NCBI GenBank assembly: GCA_028023455.1
Contig: JAQFVV010000013.1
Coordinates: 15,636,258 to 15,700,257, forward strand
Source of the DNA: Epiperipatus broadwayi
Lineage: Eukaryota; Onychophora; Udeonychophora; Euonychophora; Peripatidae
Length of the DNA stretch: 64,000 nucleotides
Reading direction: 5' to 3'
The position numbers and the translations under genes were made by a program. Under the pieces are notes generated by a model. It did no database searches. It was not told where the DNA came from and saw nothing but the letters and a program-made list of their open reading frames with translations. This document shows positions 45,900 through 57,349 of this stretch, one piece after another; position 1 is the first letter of the stretch; each line of letters starts with the position of its first letter.

Positions 45900-48088
45900 G
45901 AGTGATAGTATTAATAGATGATGAGGGAATAGAGTATAGCTCTAGAGAAGAGTTAGAGAGAATCTTAAATAGATATGTATTGGATATAGAAAAGATATTA
46001 GAGGTGAAGGACTTAGTGATAGAAAACATGAAAGCATTTAGTAATGGGAATATTAGGTTCACAAAAAATGAACTGAATGAGGCAGGGAAGAGATTGAAAA
46101 GTGGAAAGGCGAGAGGTTTAGATGGGTGGGCAGCAGAGATGGTAAATGAATTTAGGGCATACAGCAAAAGCAAAGTTATTATCATGTTTTAATAAGATGG
46201 CACAGAAGATAGTTTTTCCGGGTAGTTGGAGTAATACAAGAATAAGATTATTATTTAAAGGAAAGGGTAACAAACATAGAAAGTTATATAATTATAGACC
46301 AATAGCAGTAACATCAGTTTAATATAAAGTTTTCTCATATATGGTAGCTGGAAGAGTTGTAAAATGAATGGAAGAGAATAATGTAGTGGGGGAAGGTCAG
46401 ATAGGTGTATAGGAGATAGTTTGTAGTTACACAACTTATGGAGATGAGTAGGAATTCAGGTAGACTGTTATATATGAGTTTTATAGATATAGAGAAAGCA
46501 TATAATAGAGTAAATAGAAATAGATTATGGGTAAGGTTAGCAAATTTGGGAAGGGATGAAGCTTTAGTAAATATTATTAAGAAATTATATGAAAATAATT
46601 ATTATACTTACCAATTAGGGGATATAGAATCAGTTAAAGTTAAAAATGGGGTGGGATTAAGGCAAGGATGCCCTATGTCACCTATTTTGTTTCTGTTGTA
46701 TTTGAATGAAATGGAGAAAGCAACAGAAAGACTAGGAAGAGGGATAGAGATACCGTTAATAAGTGGCAAGGGAGTATATATTTTGCCGGGTCTTTTTTTT
46801 TTGAGGATGAATTTTTTTTGTGTGCAGAAAGAAGAGAGAATATGGAAGTTATGCTGAGGACATGTGCAAGGGTGGGTAAAGAGGTGGGGATTAAATTTAG
46901 TGAAGAAAAATCAAATATAACGATGATTAATAATGGGGAAAGAGAAGATGTAGAATTTTTATTTGGGGATGTAAAGTTAAGTGTGGTGGATAGATATAGA
47001 TATTTGGGAATCATCTTATGTAATCAGGAAAATTGCTTGGATGAATAGGAGAAAGAAAAGAAAGGGTTTGATAAAGAAATTAACAGTATTTTCATATAAT
47101 AAATATGATGTAGCCAGAATTGTATGGGAGTTGCAGTAGCAGGGTTAACATATGGTAATAATGCATTATGTGTTAGTAAAAGGGTTTTAGATTATTTAGA
47201 GAAAGTACAAAGGGAAGTAGGAAGACATGCATTAGATGTAGAGATGTGGACAGCAAAGGAGGCAATTCAAGGAGAAATGAAATGGTCAAGTTTTTATATG
47301 AGATGCAAAAAGTATAATGAAAATGTTTGGTATGTTGCAGTTTATGGATAGTAAAAGAATAGCCAAAATAGTGTTTAATTGGGTTATGAGTAAAGGGCAG
47401 GTAACAAGATGATAAGAAAGATAATGCGGTATGCAAAAAATTTGGATAAAAAATTTATATCAACATACTTGTATAAAAGGTGGGATGATTGTGTTAGGAT
47501 TGTTGAGTGTTATAGTGGTAAGGAATAGGATAAAAGAATAGAAGCATTAATAAAAAATGGGGAGTTGGAGAGATGGAGAAGTAGTATGGAGGGTAAGAAG
47601 AGTTTAAATATATATATAGAAGTAAACAGAACATTGGATGCGAGTTAATTTATGATAATAGTAAGGAAAGTAGTTTATTGTTTAAGGCTCGAACGGGATC
47701 TTTAGCAACAAGAGAATATACATGTAAATGGAAAACTATGGGTGATTTAGTGTGCAAATTGTGTAAGGAAGGTATAGAAAATATTAGGCATCTGTTGATT
47801 GAATGTAAATGCTTGAAAGCAGAAAGAGTACAGATAATGAAGTTATGGGAGAATAGATATGAACAAAGTGATTATACAGAAAGTGAGTTATTGGTTTTTA
47901 TGCTAGGGTTGCGAAAAGATAATGGGGATTTAGATGTAAAGGCCATAGAGCTGACAAAGATTATGTTGTGGAAATGGGATGGGGCAGAATATGGGGAATG
48001 GAAAATAAAGTGGCTAACAGATTTATCTGGGCATAATTGCTGAGATATTCTAGACTTCGTTTAAGGAGAAACCAAAATATATCACATC
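45900..48088 (+). mobile_element. LINE (non-LTR retrotransposon), 5' truncated
   Basis: The element starts at about 45900 within the RT upstream region and ends at about 48088 in a short ATCACATCACATCA-type tail, as many non-LTR elements do. Its insertion point is visible by comparison with the empty repeat at 32.4 kb, where CATACCTGGA joins AAATTTG directly. The left-edge relic (1-925) and 41.98-43.7 kb are of the same family. Confidence 0.85.
45902..48043 (+). pseudogene. LINE reverse transcriptase with C-terminal zinc-binding motif
   Basis: In order: linker and RT start (SSREELERILNRY, KSGKARGLDG), a NYRPIAVTSV block in another frame, motif A (FIDIEKAYNRV at about 46477-46509), motif B (GLRQGCPMSPILF at about 46651-46690), then a damaged motif C region where a T-run replaces the expected ADD box (FFFEDEFFLCAERRE-like reading near 46800). 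RYRYLGIIL follows at 46996-47020. The 3' frame at 47678-48043 has CKLCKEGIENIRHLLIEC, a CX2C…H…C zinc-binding motif typical of the C-terminus of several LINE clades. Several frameshifts and stops make it inactive. The clade was not assigned. The frames at 45865-46185, 46682-47014 and 47173-47436 on the other strand are shadows. Confidence 0.85.
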
Positions 48089-50205
48089 ACATCATGGAAA
48101 ATTTGCTTACCGTGATCAAAAGTGAATGAGGATGATAGTTTGTGCCAACTAGATACAGGGAGAAGCAAGAAATCTTAAATATTGTTCAGACAATTGAGAA
48201 AACAAAAGCACTAAGACAAACGTCAGCCAAATTAAGTTTAAATAATTTGAAAATTTTATTAAGAGTAATATAAAATTTTAAAGTATAGATTTGCACATAA
48301 TAAATGTGATTATATCAGGCATGTACTAACAAAATTAAAAGCGTCAACACTCAGGCAGACAGACTAATTTTCTAAAAGTGAATTAGAAAAGAGGGAAATG
48401 ATTTTCCTTCAGCTGACAATTCACCCTAAGCAATTCTGGTTCCCTTATTCAAAAGTTCTAAAAGGAAAAGCAAAGAAAAGTTTCTTGCATGAATTAATGA
48501 ACCAGCACGGATGCGCTCACTAGCTTATTGACTAATGATGTCATATTGCCACAGGACTGCTGCAAGGGCAAATCATGTTTAAGATCGTAGTTGATTACAA
48601 TGCAAGAACACCAAAATGGTATAAATGAATTCGACAGAGTATAGATTATAAAATGGGAGAAAACTGAAATATCTCAGTTTAATAAATAGTAAAATTAGGA
48701 AATACTCCGGCGTGATTTAAAATTAATAAAATATTAAATCTCTGAATTAAGGAAAACAGACATATACTACAAGTAAATCACCAACCAAACGACTGGCCAA
48801 AACTAAGGTAAGTATAGTAATCAAAAGTCTCAATAGGAGATAGGTAAATAATTTAGAAAACCAGTTATGTCTGCCCAAGCATTTATCAAGAACTTGAAAT
48901 AATTAGAATTATAAATAATTTTACAAACTAAATTCCCAGTACATGCTCTGACAAATAAATTTAAAGCAACATGTAAAAGATAAAATAAATCTAGCAAACA
49001 AAATATGAATGTTGACTTAGAAATAGCAAATTTATCAGTGTATACGAGTTATAAAATATTAAAACATTAAATGCTTTAGCAGAAAAAAATGTCATATCAC
49101 CTACAATTTAAAAGGGAATTAAGAATATCTTCCTGCTGGCGATTTATAAAAGAACAACAATTCTAGTTTTCTAATTCAGAGATATGAAAACAATATGGTC
49201 TTGTAGGAAATCAATGAAACGGTGCTAGCGAACATTTCTTGCCGCAGAATAATGCATCGAGACAAGAACATCATATTGCCAGTAAGACAGCCTTTGATAC
49301 ACCACTTTTAAGGAGATTCAAGGTTGATTCACACATACAAGACACGAAAATATGATTATGATCCTACATAATCTAGAAAAGAAATGAAATATCTGACCAA
49401 TAAACACGATAAACCGCCAGCCAAAAGATTTGCAGTTTACAAAAAGCGCAAACACGGTAATTTAAATTAAATATTGAACAATAAAATACGGATAGATGAG
49501 CAAATTAAAATTACAAAAAACTGTTAAAGCATTTAGCAATAGTTAGTAAAATAAAGAAAGATATATTAAGCATATAAAAATATAATCTCACAATATACTC
49601 TCCAATAAGCGAAATGGAAAACAAACTTGGAATCTTAAAACTAAGATTCAAAGACACACTATAAAATACAAGGAAAAGCAAATACAAATAATAAATAGTA
49701 GATTAAATAATTATTAAAACTACGGATTTATTTTTAGATTGAGCGGAGATTTAACATAAGTTATATACCCTGGGAAGACTAAGAAATGTTTTTACCTTAT
49801 AGTAAAGCAGAGTACACGTAGTTTTTCAAGAGTGTGCACTTTTATTTTTAAGTTCATCTTTCAGGTGTCTTCTCTTCAGAGTGGCAAGTGTAGAGGCATA
49901 TTTCGGGATCCTTCCTACTTCAGACCTTCATGGCATGACGAAAGAACAGCGTGGAATCAGAGGTCTGTCCCCGTTTAAGTTAGCAAGGCATGTTGCAGGT
50001 TATCATACATATAGCAGTGAATTTTGACATCTTGTGACAGCAAATTTTTAAAAAGAAATTCAATATCCAAACTGACAACACTACAAATCATAGCAGGCCA
50101 ATAAGAATCAAAAAGTATAATTATAAGAGACTGAATCAATTACGGTGATGCAGAGCTAGTTTTGTCAACCCAAAAATCATCTAAAATGTCAGAAATTTTT
50201 GGGGT

Positions 50206-50215
50206 TATTTATACC
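50206..50215 (-). promoter_or_regulatory. TATA-like site of repeat L copy 2
   Basis: The minus strand reads GGTATAAATAACCCC with a GCGGGAAATAG stretch about 20 bases upstream, paralleling the sites at 33.82 and 37.66 kb. Confidence 0.45.
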
Positions 50216-50555
50216 CACTCACTATTTCCCGCATAAACTTTCTTGTTTTTAAATTATAAGCCTTAGGCCAAGGCAAACCTCCATCTCCCGCTCAAACTTA
50301 ATTAAGAATTCTAACCAGGGATTAACTTATAGAAAGACAACACAAAATTAAATCTCTGCTTTTAAAATAAAACTAAAACGATTAAAATAAAAGAAACAGG
50401 AATGCAATTAAAAAGTTTGCTTGCTTTTAATTAATTTGATAAATAAAAACAAGCGATAAAAGAAAACTATTTTAGAAATCAAATTTATACAAAAAAATAA
50501 AATGACATATTTTAAACATAAACCAGTATGTGTGTTAATATATATACTCTTATAA

Positions 50556-50626
50556 ACAGCACAGCTGCCTTACAAGCTGTTGTCCCGGGTTAGCGGGTTC
50601 GCTTCCCGACCGATGCTATGACACAT
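50556..50626 (+). other. tRNA-derived remnant (SINE head or pseudogene)
   Basis: CAGCTGCCTTACAAGCTG resembles an anticodon arm, and GCGGGTTCGCTTCCCGAC holds a B-box with a paired T-arm. The variable region is too long and no acceptor pairing with a complete D-arm was found, so a functional tRNA is unlikely. Confidence 0.45.
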
Positions 50627-50639
50627 GAAAAAGAAAAAA

Positions 50640-51740
50640 TACTAATTTTAAACTTTTTTAACTTAAGAAATTTAATGAAAATAAAAAGGTTTTATTTTTG
50701 GCAATGAAACCATTGAAACACATCCAGTTCAATATTAATAACAAATGTTCAGTTTATGTTAAAAGCATATACATTTTATTCTTTATTATCATTTCCAAAT
50801 TTGATGTACAGTATTTTGGATAATAAAATATTTTCTGGGCATAATGCTAAGTTTTACAAAAAAATTTATAATATAATAAAAGTTGATACTGAAAAATGTG
50901 AAGATAATTAAACAGATCCTAATTTCTTGATAGCAACACTACTGATTATATTTATATAAGAGAAAAAAAATTGTTTTCAAGGAGGGCTTGAAACAAAATA
51001 CAGTGTATTTTACAGTGCCAATGTTCAGAAATAACAGAATAAACTGTGATCCAGAGAGCTTTAATTTGTGAGTCTGCCACTACAATCAACTTATAAATGT
51101 ATTTAATTAATTAATCCTTTTGTCATTAATCTTAACTCATAATTTTTACAATTTCATCATCTCCTATTTTCTTATTATTACATTCCAATCTATTGATTAT
51201 AATTTATATACATGCTTTTATATTTCTTTGCAATTTTATATACATACTTTCCATTTCATCATTATCATAATTATAAAATGTATTATTAATAATACTTTTA
51301 AAATTAAAGTGTTATAATAAACTTACCATAAGCTTATAAATTAAAGATGAAGTTTCAATCTTGAAAAATAAATTAGGTGCAATCTAGAAATAGATTTTAA
51401 AAATTTGCTTTACTGTTTTGCAATATACCTTAAAAACTGTATTCTAAAATAAGCTTACTCCAAACATAAATGGATATAATTTTTTTTATATTTATTGCTA
51501 ATACTATAAGCTAAGTTTATATTAATTTAAATAGCCAATGTCAATCAGTTAAAGAAATAAAATATCTTGGCAAAAAAAAAACCTTAAAAACCAGTGCATG
51601 TCATAAATTAGAAAAATTTTGATATAGTGAATTCAATAATTAAAGATTCCAGGAATAATTCCCAGATGATTATAGGTTAAATAAAAATATGTTTGTTCAA
51701 CTGAATGGAATTGTTTTGCTTAACCTGTCACTTTGAAATA
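50640..51740. other. AT-rich non-coding, nothing recognised
   Basis: The 65-residue frame at 51120-51317 is hydrophobic but low-complexity and shows no motif. Confidence 0.45.
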
Positions 51741-51750
51741 TCATCTAAAT

Positions 51751-52237
51751 CAGTGTTCTTCAACCCCTGGTCCGCGGACCGATGCCGGTCCGCGCTAGAT
51801 TGGCAGGAAAGTTTGTAATAAAATAATAAGAGTTTAAACTTTTAATTAATATAAACAATTTTTATTTATTTTTTTCATCTCATTTTTATCCAATTAAAAA
51901 AAAAGAAACAGAATGAAAACAAAATCTAATCATACATAAATTTATTTGTTTTTCTAGTTATCACAGATGTTTATGGGGGGGGGGGGAGAGGTTTTTTTTT
52001 TTTTACTTTTCTAGAAAAATTCAAAATTAAAAAAAAAGTTTATTATACAAACTCCATATATATATAACTTCATTTTGTATATTTAACATTGTTGTTTTGA
52101 TTAGTTATAACAATTATGCTCATCTAAGGCTAAGCAGTTTACATCTTTAAGAAAATTTATCTACAGACTTCTGCCGGTCCGCGAAATCTTATGCTTATTT
52201 TTCCAGTCCACAGGTGTGAAAAGGTTGAAGTCCACTG
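51751..52237. mobile_element. Non-autonomous hAT element (487 bp) with 8-bp TSD
   Basis: Ends CAGTGTTCTTCAACC … GGTTGAAGTCCACTG are flanked by a perfect ATCTAAAT duplication (51743-51750 and 52238-52245). The subterminal TGGTCCGCGGACCG and CCGGTCCGCG blocks, repeated as CCGGTCCGCG near 52175, are typical of a widespread animal hAT family. A G-run next to a T-run lies inside (about 51976-52002). Confidence 0.93.
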
Positions 52238-52245
52238 ATCTAAAT

Positions 52246-53380
52246 AACAGTTCACATAGTAATTTTTATTTATAATAAATAATAATACTATCAAATATAA
52301 CTTAAAATATAAATAAATTAACAATTTTACATCATTCTTACATTGTCAAAAATTCTCCAGCTCATAATGGAATTAAATCAAAAAAAAAAATGGAAAAAAT
52401 TGCATTCTCTTTAATAAAAGATACTTCAGTAATTAAATTCAGACTGAAAATTATTTTAAAAATTAGAAATGTGATTATTAGTATTAGTACGAAACAACAT
52501 TATAATGTATAAAATCAAACATTTAATCATGTATATAAAAACAGATATATCTCAATAAATTGGTGTATGACTAAAAAAAAGTCTACATAAAAATGGCTAT
52601 AAGCTGGAGAAAATTACTTAGGATTTTCTGAACAGCAAAAATGAGATACTGAAAAAATTTTACTTCCTTATTCACTTTAAGATAAATTCTGAGAAAAAAA
52701 TTATTAGGTTTTAGTCACATTATAGAAATTGATACTTCAATAAAAAAGACGTCAATAGAAGAGTTAATAAATATGGAATGCATTTATAAAAATACATTAT
52801 GAATAACAGAAATGGAATTCCTTGAATGTGAAATCTTCTGACTTCATTACCGCCGATTTGATAGAATTTTATAACCATTGGTGTAATTATATATATATTA
52901 TGTGATAAACAAATTTATTCATAAATTATTTATGTATAAAAATTGCTATAAAATATATCCTCAATTTTATAGCTCATTCTAAACTTTCTTATTTATTGAC
53001 AGATTTGTATTAATTTATATATAGCTTGTTGGGAGTTTACAATAACTTCCATTTTAATTTCATCTTCAATTAATATAATTTTATTTAAAGTGCTTGATTT
53101 AGTGTAGTTCTATATTTTTAAAACAATTTTTTAATATATAGATTCAATTAGTTTCGTACATTTTTTTAACCAAATGCTTTTTGAATAATGAATGCATTTT
53201 TTTTATATTCTGCCATTACATTCCTCCTAAAAAACAATTTATAATTAAATATAGAAATTACCACTTCTTATCATGGTCTTGTCATGGCCAGAGAGGTCAA
53301 TAATTTAAATAATAAGCACTTTTCCAAGTTTCAATTAGTCATATTAGTTAGAACTTGATTGTACTTTTTTTTTAATGATA
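52246..53380. other. AT-rich non-coding, nothing recognised
   Basis: No recognisable feature. Confidence 0.45.
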
Positions 53381-53384
53381 AATA

Positions 53385-56270
53385 TTGAAACAGTCAGTTT
53401 CATCCACCTGTTTGTTTCACGTATTTTATCCTCACACCTATCTCTATGCCAGGTTTAAACACTCTTAGAGTACCCATTTAAACAACCTTAAATTACTATA
53501 TATGCGGGATCACACATATATATGCGAATGGTATATGTAATTTAATAATATATGTATATATTACAGATATGTGTTCATTTTAAAAGATTTCTAGTTTAAG
53601 AAATATTTTAGTCTAAATTATTAGTCAATTTTATGGTTATATTACTGAAATCACATATGTATATAGATGCAATCCCGACTTGTTATTCTACATATATAGT
53701 AATAAAATTAGTTTTACATTAATTATAAAAGCAGCTTTTAGTTTTTCTTGTAAGCAGCTTTTAAATTAGGTCATGCAATAGTCCTCTGAACTTGATTTTA
53801 TAAATCAAAAATTTTAATGACAATTCTGAGAATTTTATAGAGTTGTGGTAATAAACTACAGGAGGAAAAAGGTAGAAAAACAAAATCTAAATTAGTTTTA
53901 GCAATTACATATGTTTTTCTAAAATAAAGTAATGGATTTTTCAACTACGGTTCAAGCTTGTAAAAATAACCAGGTGGCCAGAGTTAAGAAAATATAAATA
54001 CTTTAAGTTTTGTTGCCAAAAGAGGTTATAGGTATTTTTAGTAAGTGAATTGTAAACCAAATCCATGTTTGCTTCACTTTTAAAATGATGGGATAAAGTA
54101 GACCGTAACTCACCATCTCCTGCTTTTGCCAGAGAGGAAAAACATTGGTCTAATAAAACACAATGCCGTACTTCAGCAAAACAAAGCAGCCGTGATGGAA
54201 GAATCTCCATTAATGTCTAATCATTGCCAAAAGTGTCAACTTATCATCTCAAGTGTCCAGAACTGCAATGAAGACAACTGACCGGTAAATTTTCACTCTG
54301 AGCTCTGTTCATAAATTGTGACTTTCAATACTCTATTTTAAAGCTAGCTATTTATTAAACCTGCCTTTACAAACACCTTTTCTAAAATCTGCAAAAGAAA
54401 ACTGTTAAACTCTAATGTTTGAATCTTGTCTGATTGTAAAACTTGCAATATTAAATTCTCTCTTAAAATGTAAAACTATGATAATCTATTTTAAACTAAA
54501 TGTATAATTTTCAGCGGTCATTTATGCCTATTTCTGATCTATCCAATTTATTCTATAATTTTATCACTGTAATATTATATGTATTTAATATGCCAAATAA
54601 TTGGAAATCATGAGATTTATAAGTATAATTTTAGCTTATATTTATAAGTATAATTTTAGCTTATCACTCTACGAAGATAATTTCAAATCTTCACTATAAT
54701 AAATATTAAATAATTGAATTATTATTTTTTTCACTCGCTGTTTCGAGATCATATTATTTTACTGGTTAATTTTGGGGATTAATATTATAATAATCAGTAG
54801 TGCTCTAGTTAAATTTGTAGTTTGCTTATCTCTAGTTATAAATTATAACTATCTATGCATGTAACTCGTACATCATAGGAACTAGCCTCAGAGATATTAT
54901 CAAAGCATATTTTAATGTTTTATCCATAATTACCCCTCAAATATGCTTTGTCCTCCTTAGATTTATATATGTTAGAAACGCAGGTGATAATCTTAAACTA
55001 GGTTACTAATTAATTTAGTCCCTAAATAGTATATTTGAAACACTAAACTTGAGAACTGAGTTGTATAGATATGCAAATAGGCATGCTAAGATAATTTTAC
55101 ATGTTTGCGTTATATATATGTATAAGCTCCAGATGTGTCCTTACTAAGTACACAATGTACAATTAACTTCTTGCTGCATGATTCTTGATGAGTTGCTGGC
55201 CGAGGTCACACTTATCCACTTAGTTCGGGTAAAACACACTTTTAGAACTGGGACACAAGGATCTTGATTATTCATAATTAATGCTTATCCGGCTCCCTAA
55301 ACTGCTAATGTTCCTATTCGTAGCAAGTTGATCGGTTGTAGGGCAACTGAGCATTTGATGCTGAAGCCCATGAATAATGACCCATTCGCACCTTCTAAAT
55401 TTATTAATATTTAAATATGTGCCATAGAGTATATAGGTAAACCTATAATAAACCAATTTTCTCTCCCTTTATATTAAAGGCTTATCCAGCATCAGTATAT
55501 ATCCTAATCTAGGTTAACACACTATCCTGCGTATCTCTGAGCCTGCTTAGCTCAACTTAACTTGGTATAGATAGATGCCATAGGAGCGCTATTAAGTTAG
55601 TTATGTAACTTTGGCTATTAAGTTCCATATGATTTAGCAGACTACACAAGAGCTAGAAATTTGGCATATTAATATAGGCATAAACTTAAATACCGCATTA
55701 CACTTTATTGAACACTTATGATGAGACAACATGTAACATTAATCTCATTGGTTATGTGACGCCTGCGTGTGTAATCTTACATGTTCTCATTACATAATTC
55801 TGTATATTTTAGTTTTACTATCTTTTATTTCATTTATTAAATTAATATTATTTAAAATATAACTCATTTTCATATCATTATTGTCCGTGAGTTCACTTTT
55901 ATCCAACCCTAGAATTATTTGCACATACCTCATTATATCTATATGTAGACCATTCTATTAGATTTCATAATCAATCATTGATATATTAGCGGTTCACTTA
56001 GTCATATGTGTGTATATCTGACCAAATCAGTGTTAAGTTAGTTAATTTCTCTTGTTCCACCCTGGGTGACTGCTGGACCGAGGTTAAATTGAATGTCTGT
56101 GTTTCATCCATAGGGTGCTAGATCATTGAGCAGGGATAAAAGGATTGAATGTTGGCTGGATTCTGGATCCCAGCATCCAGATTCGATCAGCTTTAGTGTA
56201 TTTTGTCAGTGTTCTAGATTTTGTTACGTGGAGGGACAATTCTTACCGTTACAATATTCAAAGATATTAC
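53385..56270. repeat. Long non-coding repeat region, related to parts of 4.8-10.46 kb
   Basis: The start (GAAACAGTCAG … GTTTCAC) resembles 4815-4860. The end (CTAGATTTTGTTACG … CCGTTACAATATT, 56213-56256) resembles 10411-10455. No coding motif is present; frames at 53941-54210, 55268-55456 and 56126-56389 have no domain. An old long-LTR or non-autonomous element family is likely. Confidence 0.35.
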
Positions 56271-56652
56271 TAGGGCATAAAAAAACCTATTACAAGAATA
56301 GAGAAAAAGAGAATACATGTAATATTCCTAGATATAAGATTCTTGCTATAATTTATTCTACATCTCTGTCCATTAATATTTATAAATAAAATGTGCACCT
56401 TTCAACATTTTGCATTTCTAAAATTAAATTAATGTTTCTTAGAACATTCAAACAATAACTAATTTGTTATTACATGACATTCCATGCTAAAAAGATAAAG
56501 AAGGATGTTTTCATTATAAATATTTCATTTGTAAAAATGTTTAAACATTCACTTTTTTTTTTTAGAAAAAAAAAAACATTCTGCCACATATATCATCTTT
56601 TTATTTTAAAGGTTATATTAGGTATTCATAATTAAAAATAAATCCTAGATAT

Positions 56653-56800
56653 AATATAGAATAAAATTAGTTATATAACAACAAAATAATATATGATAAT
56701 AGCTATAATATAATCATAACATATAAAAGCTCTTTTCGGATTATATTACAGCTATTGTCATATATTATTTTGTTGTTATATAAAGATATTTTATTCTATA
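56653..56800. repeat. Inverted repeat, about 60-bp arms
   Basis: TTATATAACAACAAAATAAT … and … ATTATTTTGTTGTTATATAA, with GAATAAAAT/ATTTTATTC beyond them, pair with few mismatches around a loop of about 23 bases. This is a small MITE or other hairpin-forming repeat. Confidence 0.85.
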
Positions 56801-57349
56801 ACATAAAGTATTTAGTTCCTTGTATTTTAAGTATTCATAATTAAGTATTCAAAAAAGTGACTCATCAGGATTTTAATTCAATTAGTCAAGCCACCTCCAT
56901 CTTTTTTTTTATTAGCACTATTTTTCATTTAATAAGTTTTTGAAAATTTTCATATTAAAATATATTAAATATGAACCAAAGACTCATAAAAATAAAAAAT
57001 TAAGTTTTTAAATGTCAAACATGTGTGTCCACGGGTATAAGCATGCATTCAGGGTTGCGCATGGATTTCATAAACGCATTAATAAATATTTCAAATTTTA
57101 GGGGGAAAAGTAAACAAAATGGTATAGTCATTGTTTTAAGATAATAGAATGTTTGGTGATAAGACAATCATATCCAAGAGATCTGGTCATTATTTAAGAG
57201 TATACTTTCACTAGATTGTGTGACAATATCAAAGTGGAAATGTGCACAAAGAAAATGAAAAAGTCATTGAAACAGGAAAAATATTAATCAAATTGTTGGA
57301 ATGAGATTTTGAGAGAGAGAAATAAGAAATAAAAAAATTCATGCTTATA

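Larger units (their letters stand above)
45860..50300 (-). repeat. LTR-like repeat family L, copy 2, interrupted by a LINE
   Basis: The segments 45860-45900 and 48085-50300 together align with 32376-33850, so a LINE (about 45900-48085) was inserted within this repeat. After 49020 there is extra sequence (49080-49720) that again resembles parts of the repeat (AATCTTAAAACTAAGATTC), so this copy may contain an internal duplication or a fuller length. On the minus strand a TATA-like site lies at 50206-50215. No coding motif was seen. Confidence 0.6.

Noticed and set aside
50556-50626. Functional tRNA gene
   Set aside because: A B-box and T-arm are present, but no complete cloverleaf with an acceptor stem can be drawn.
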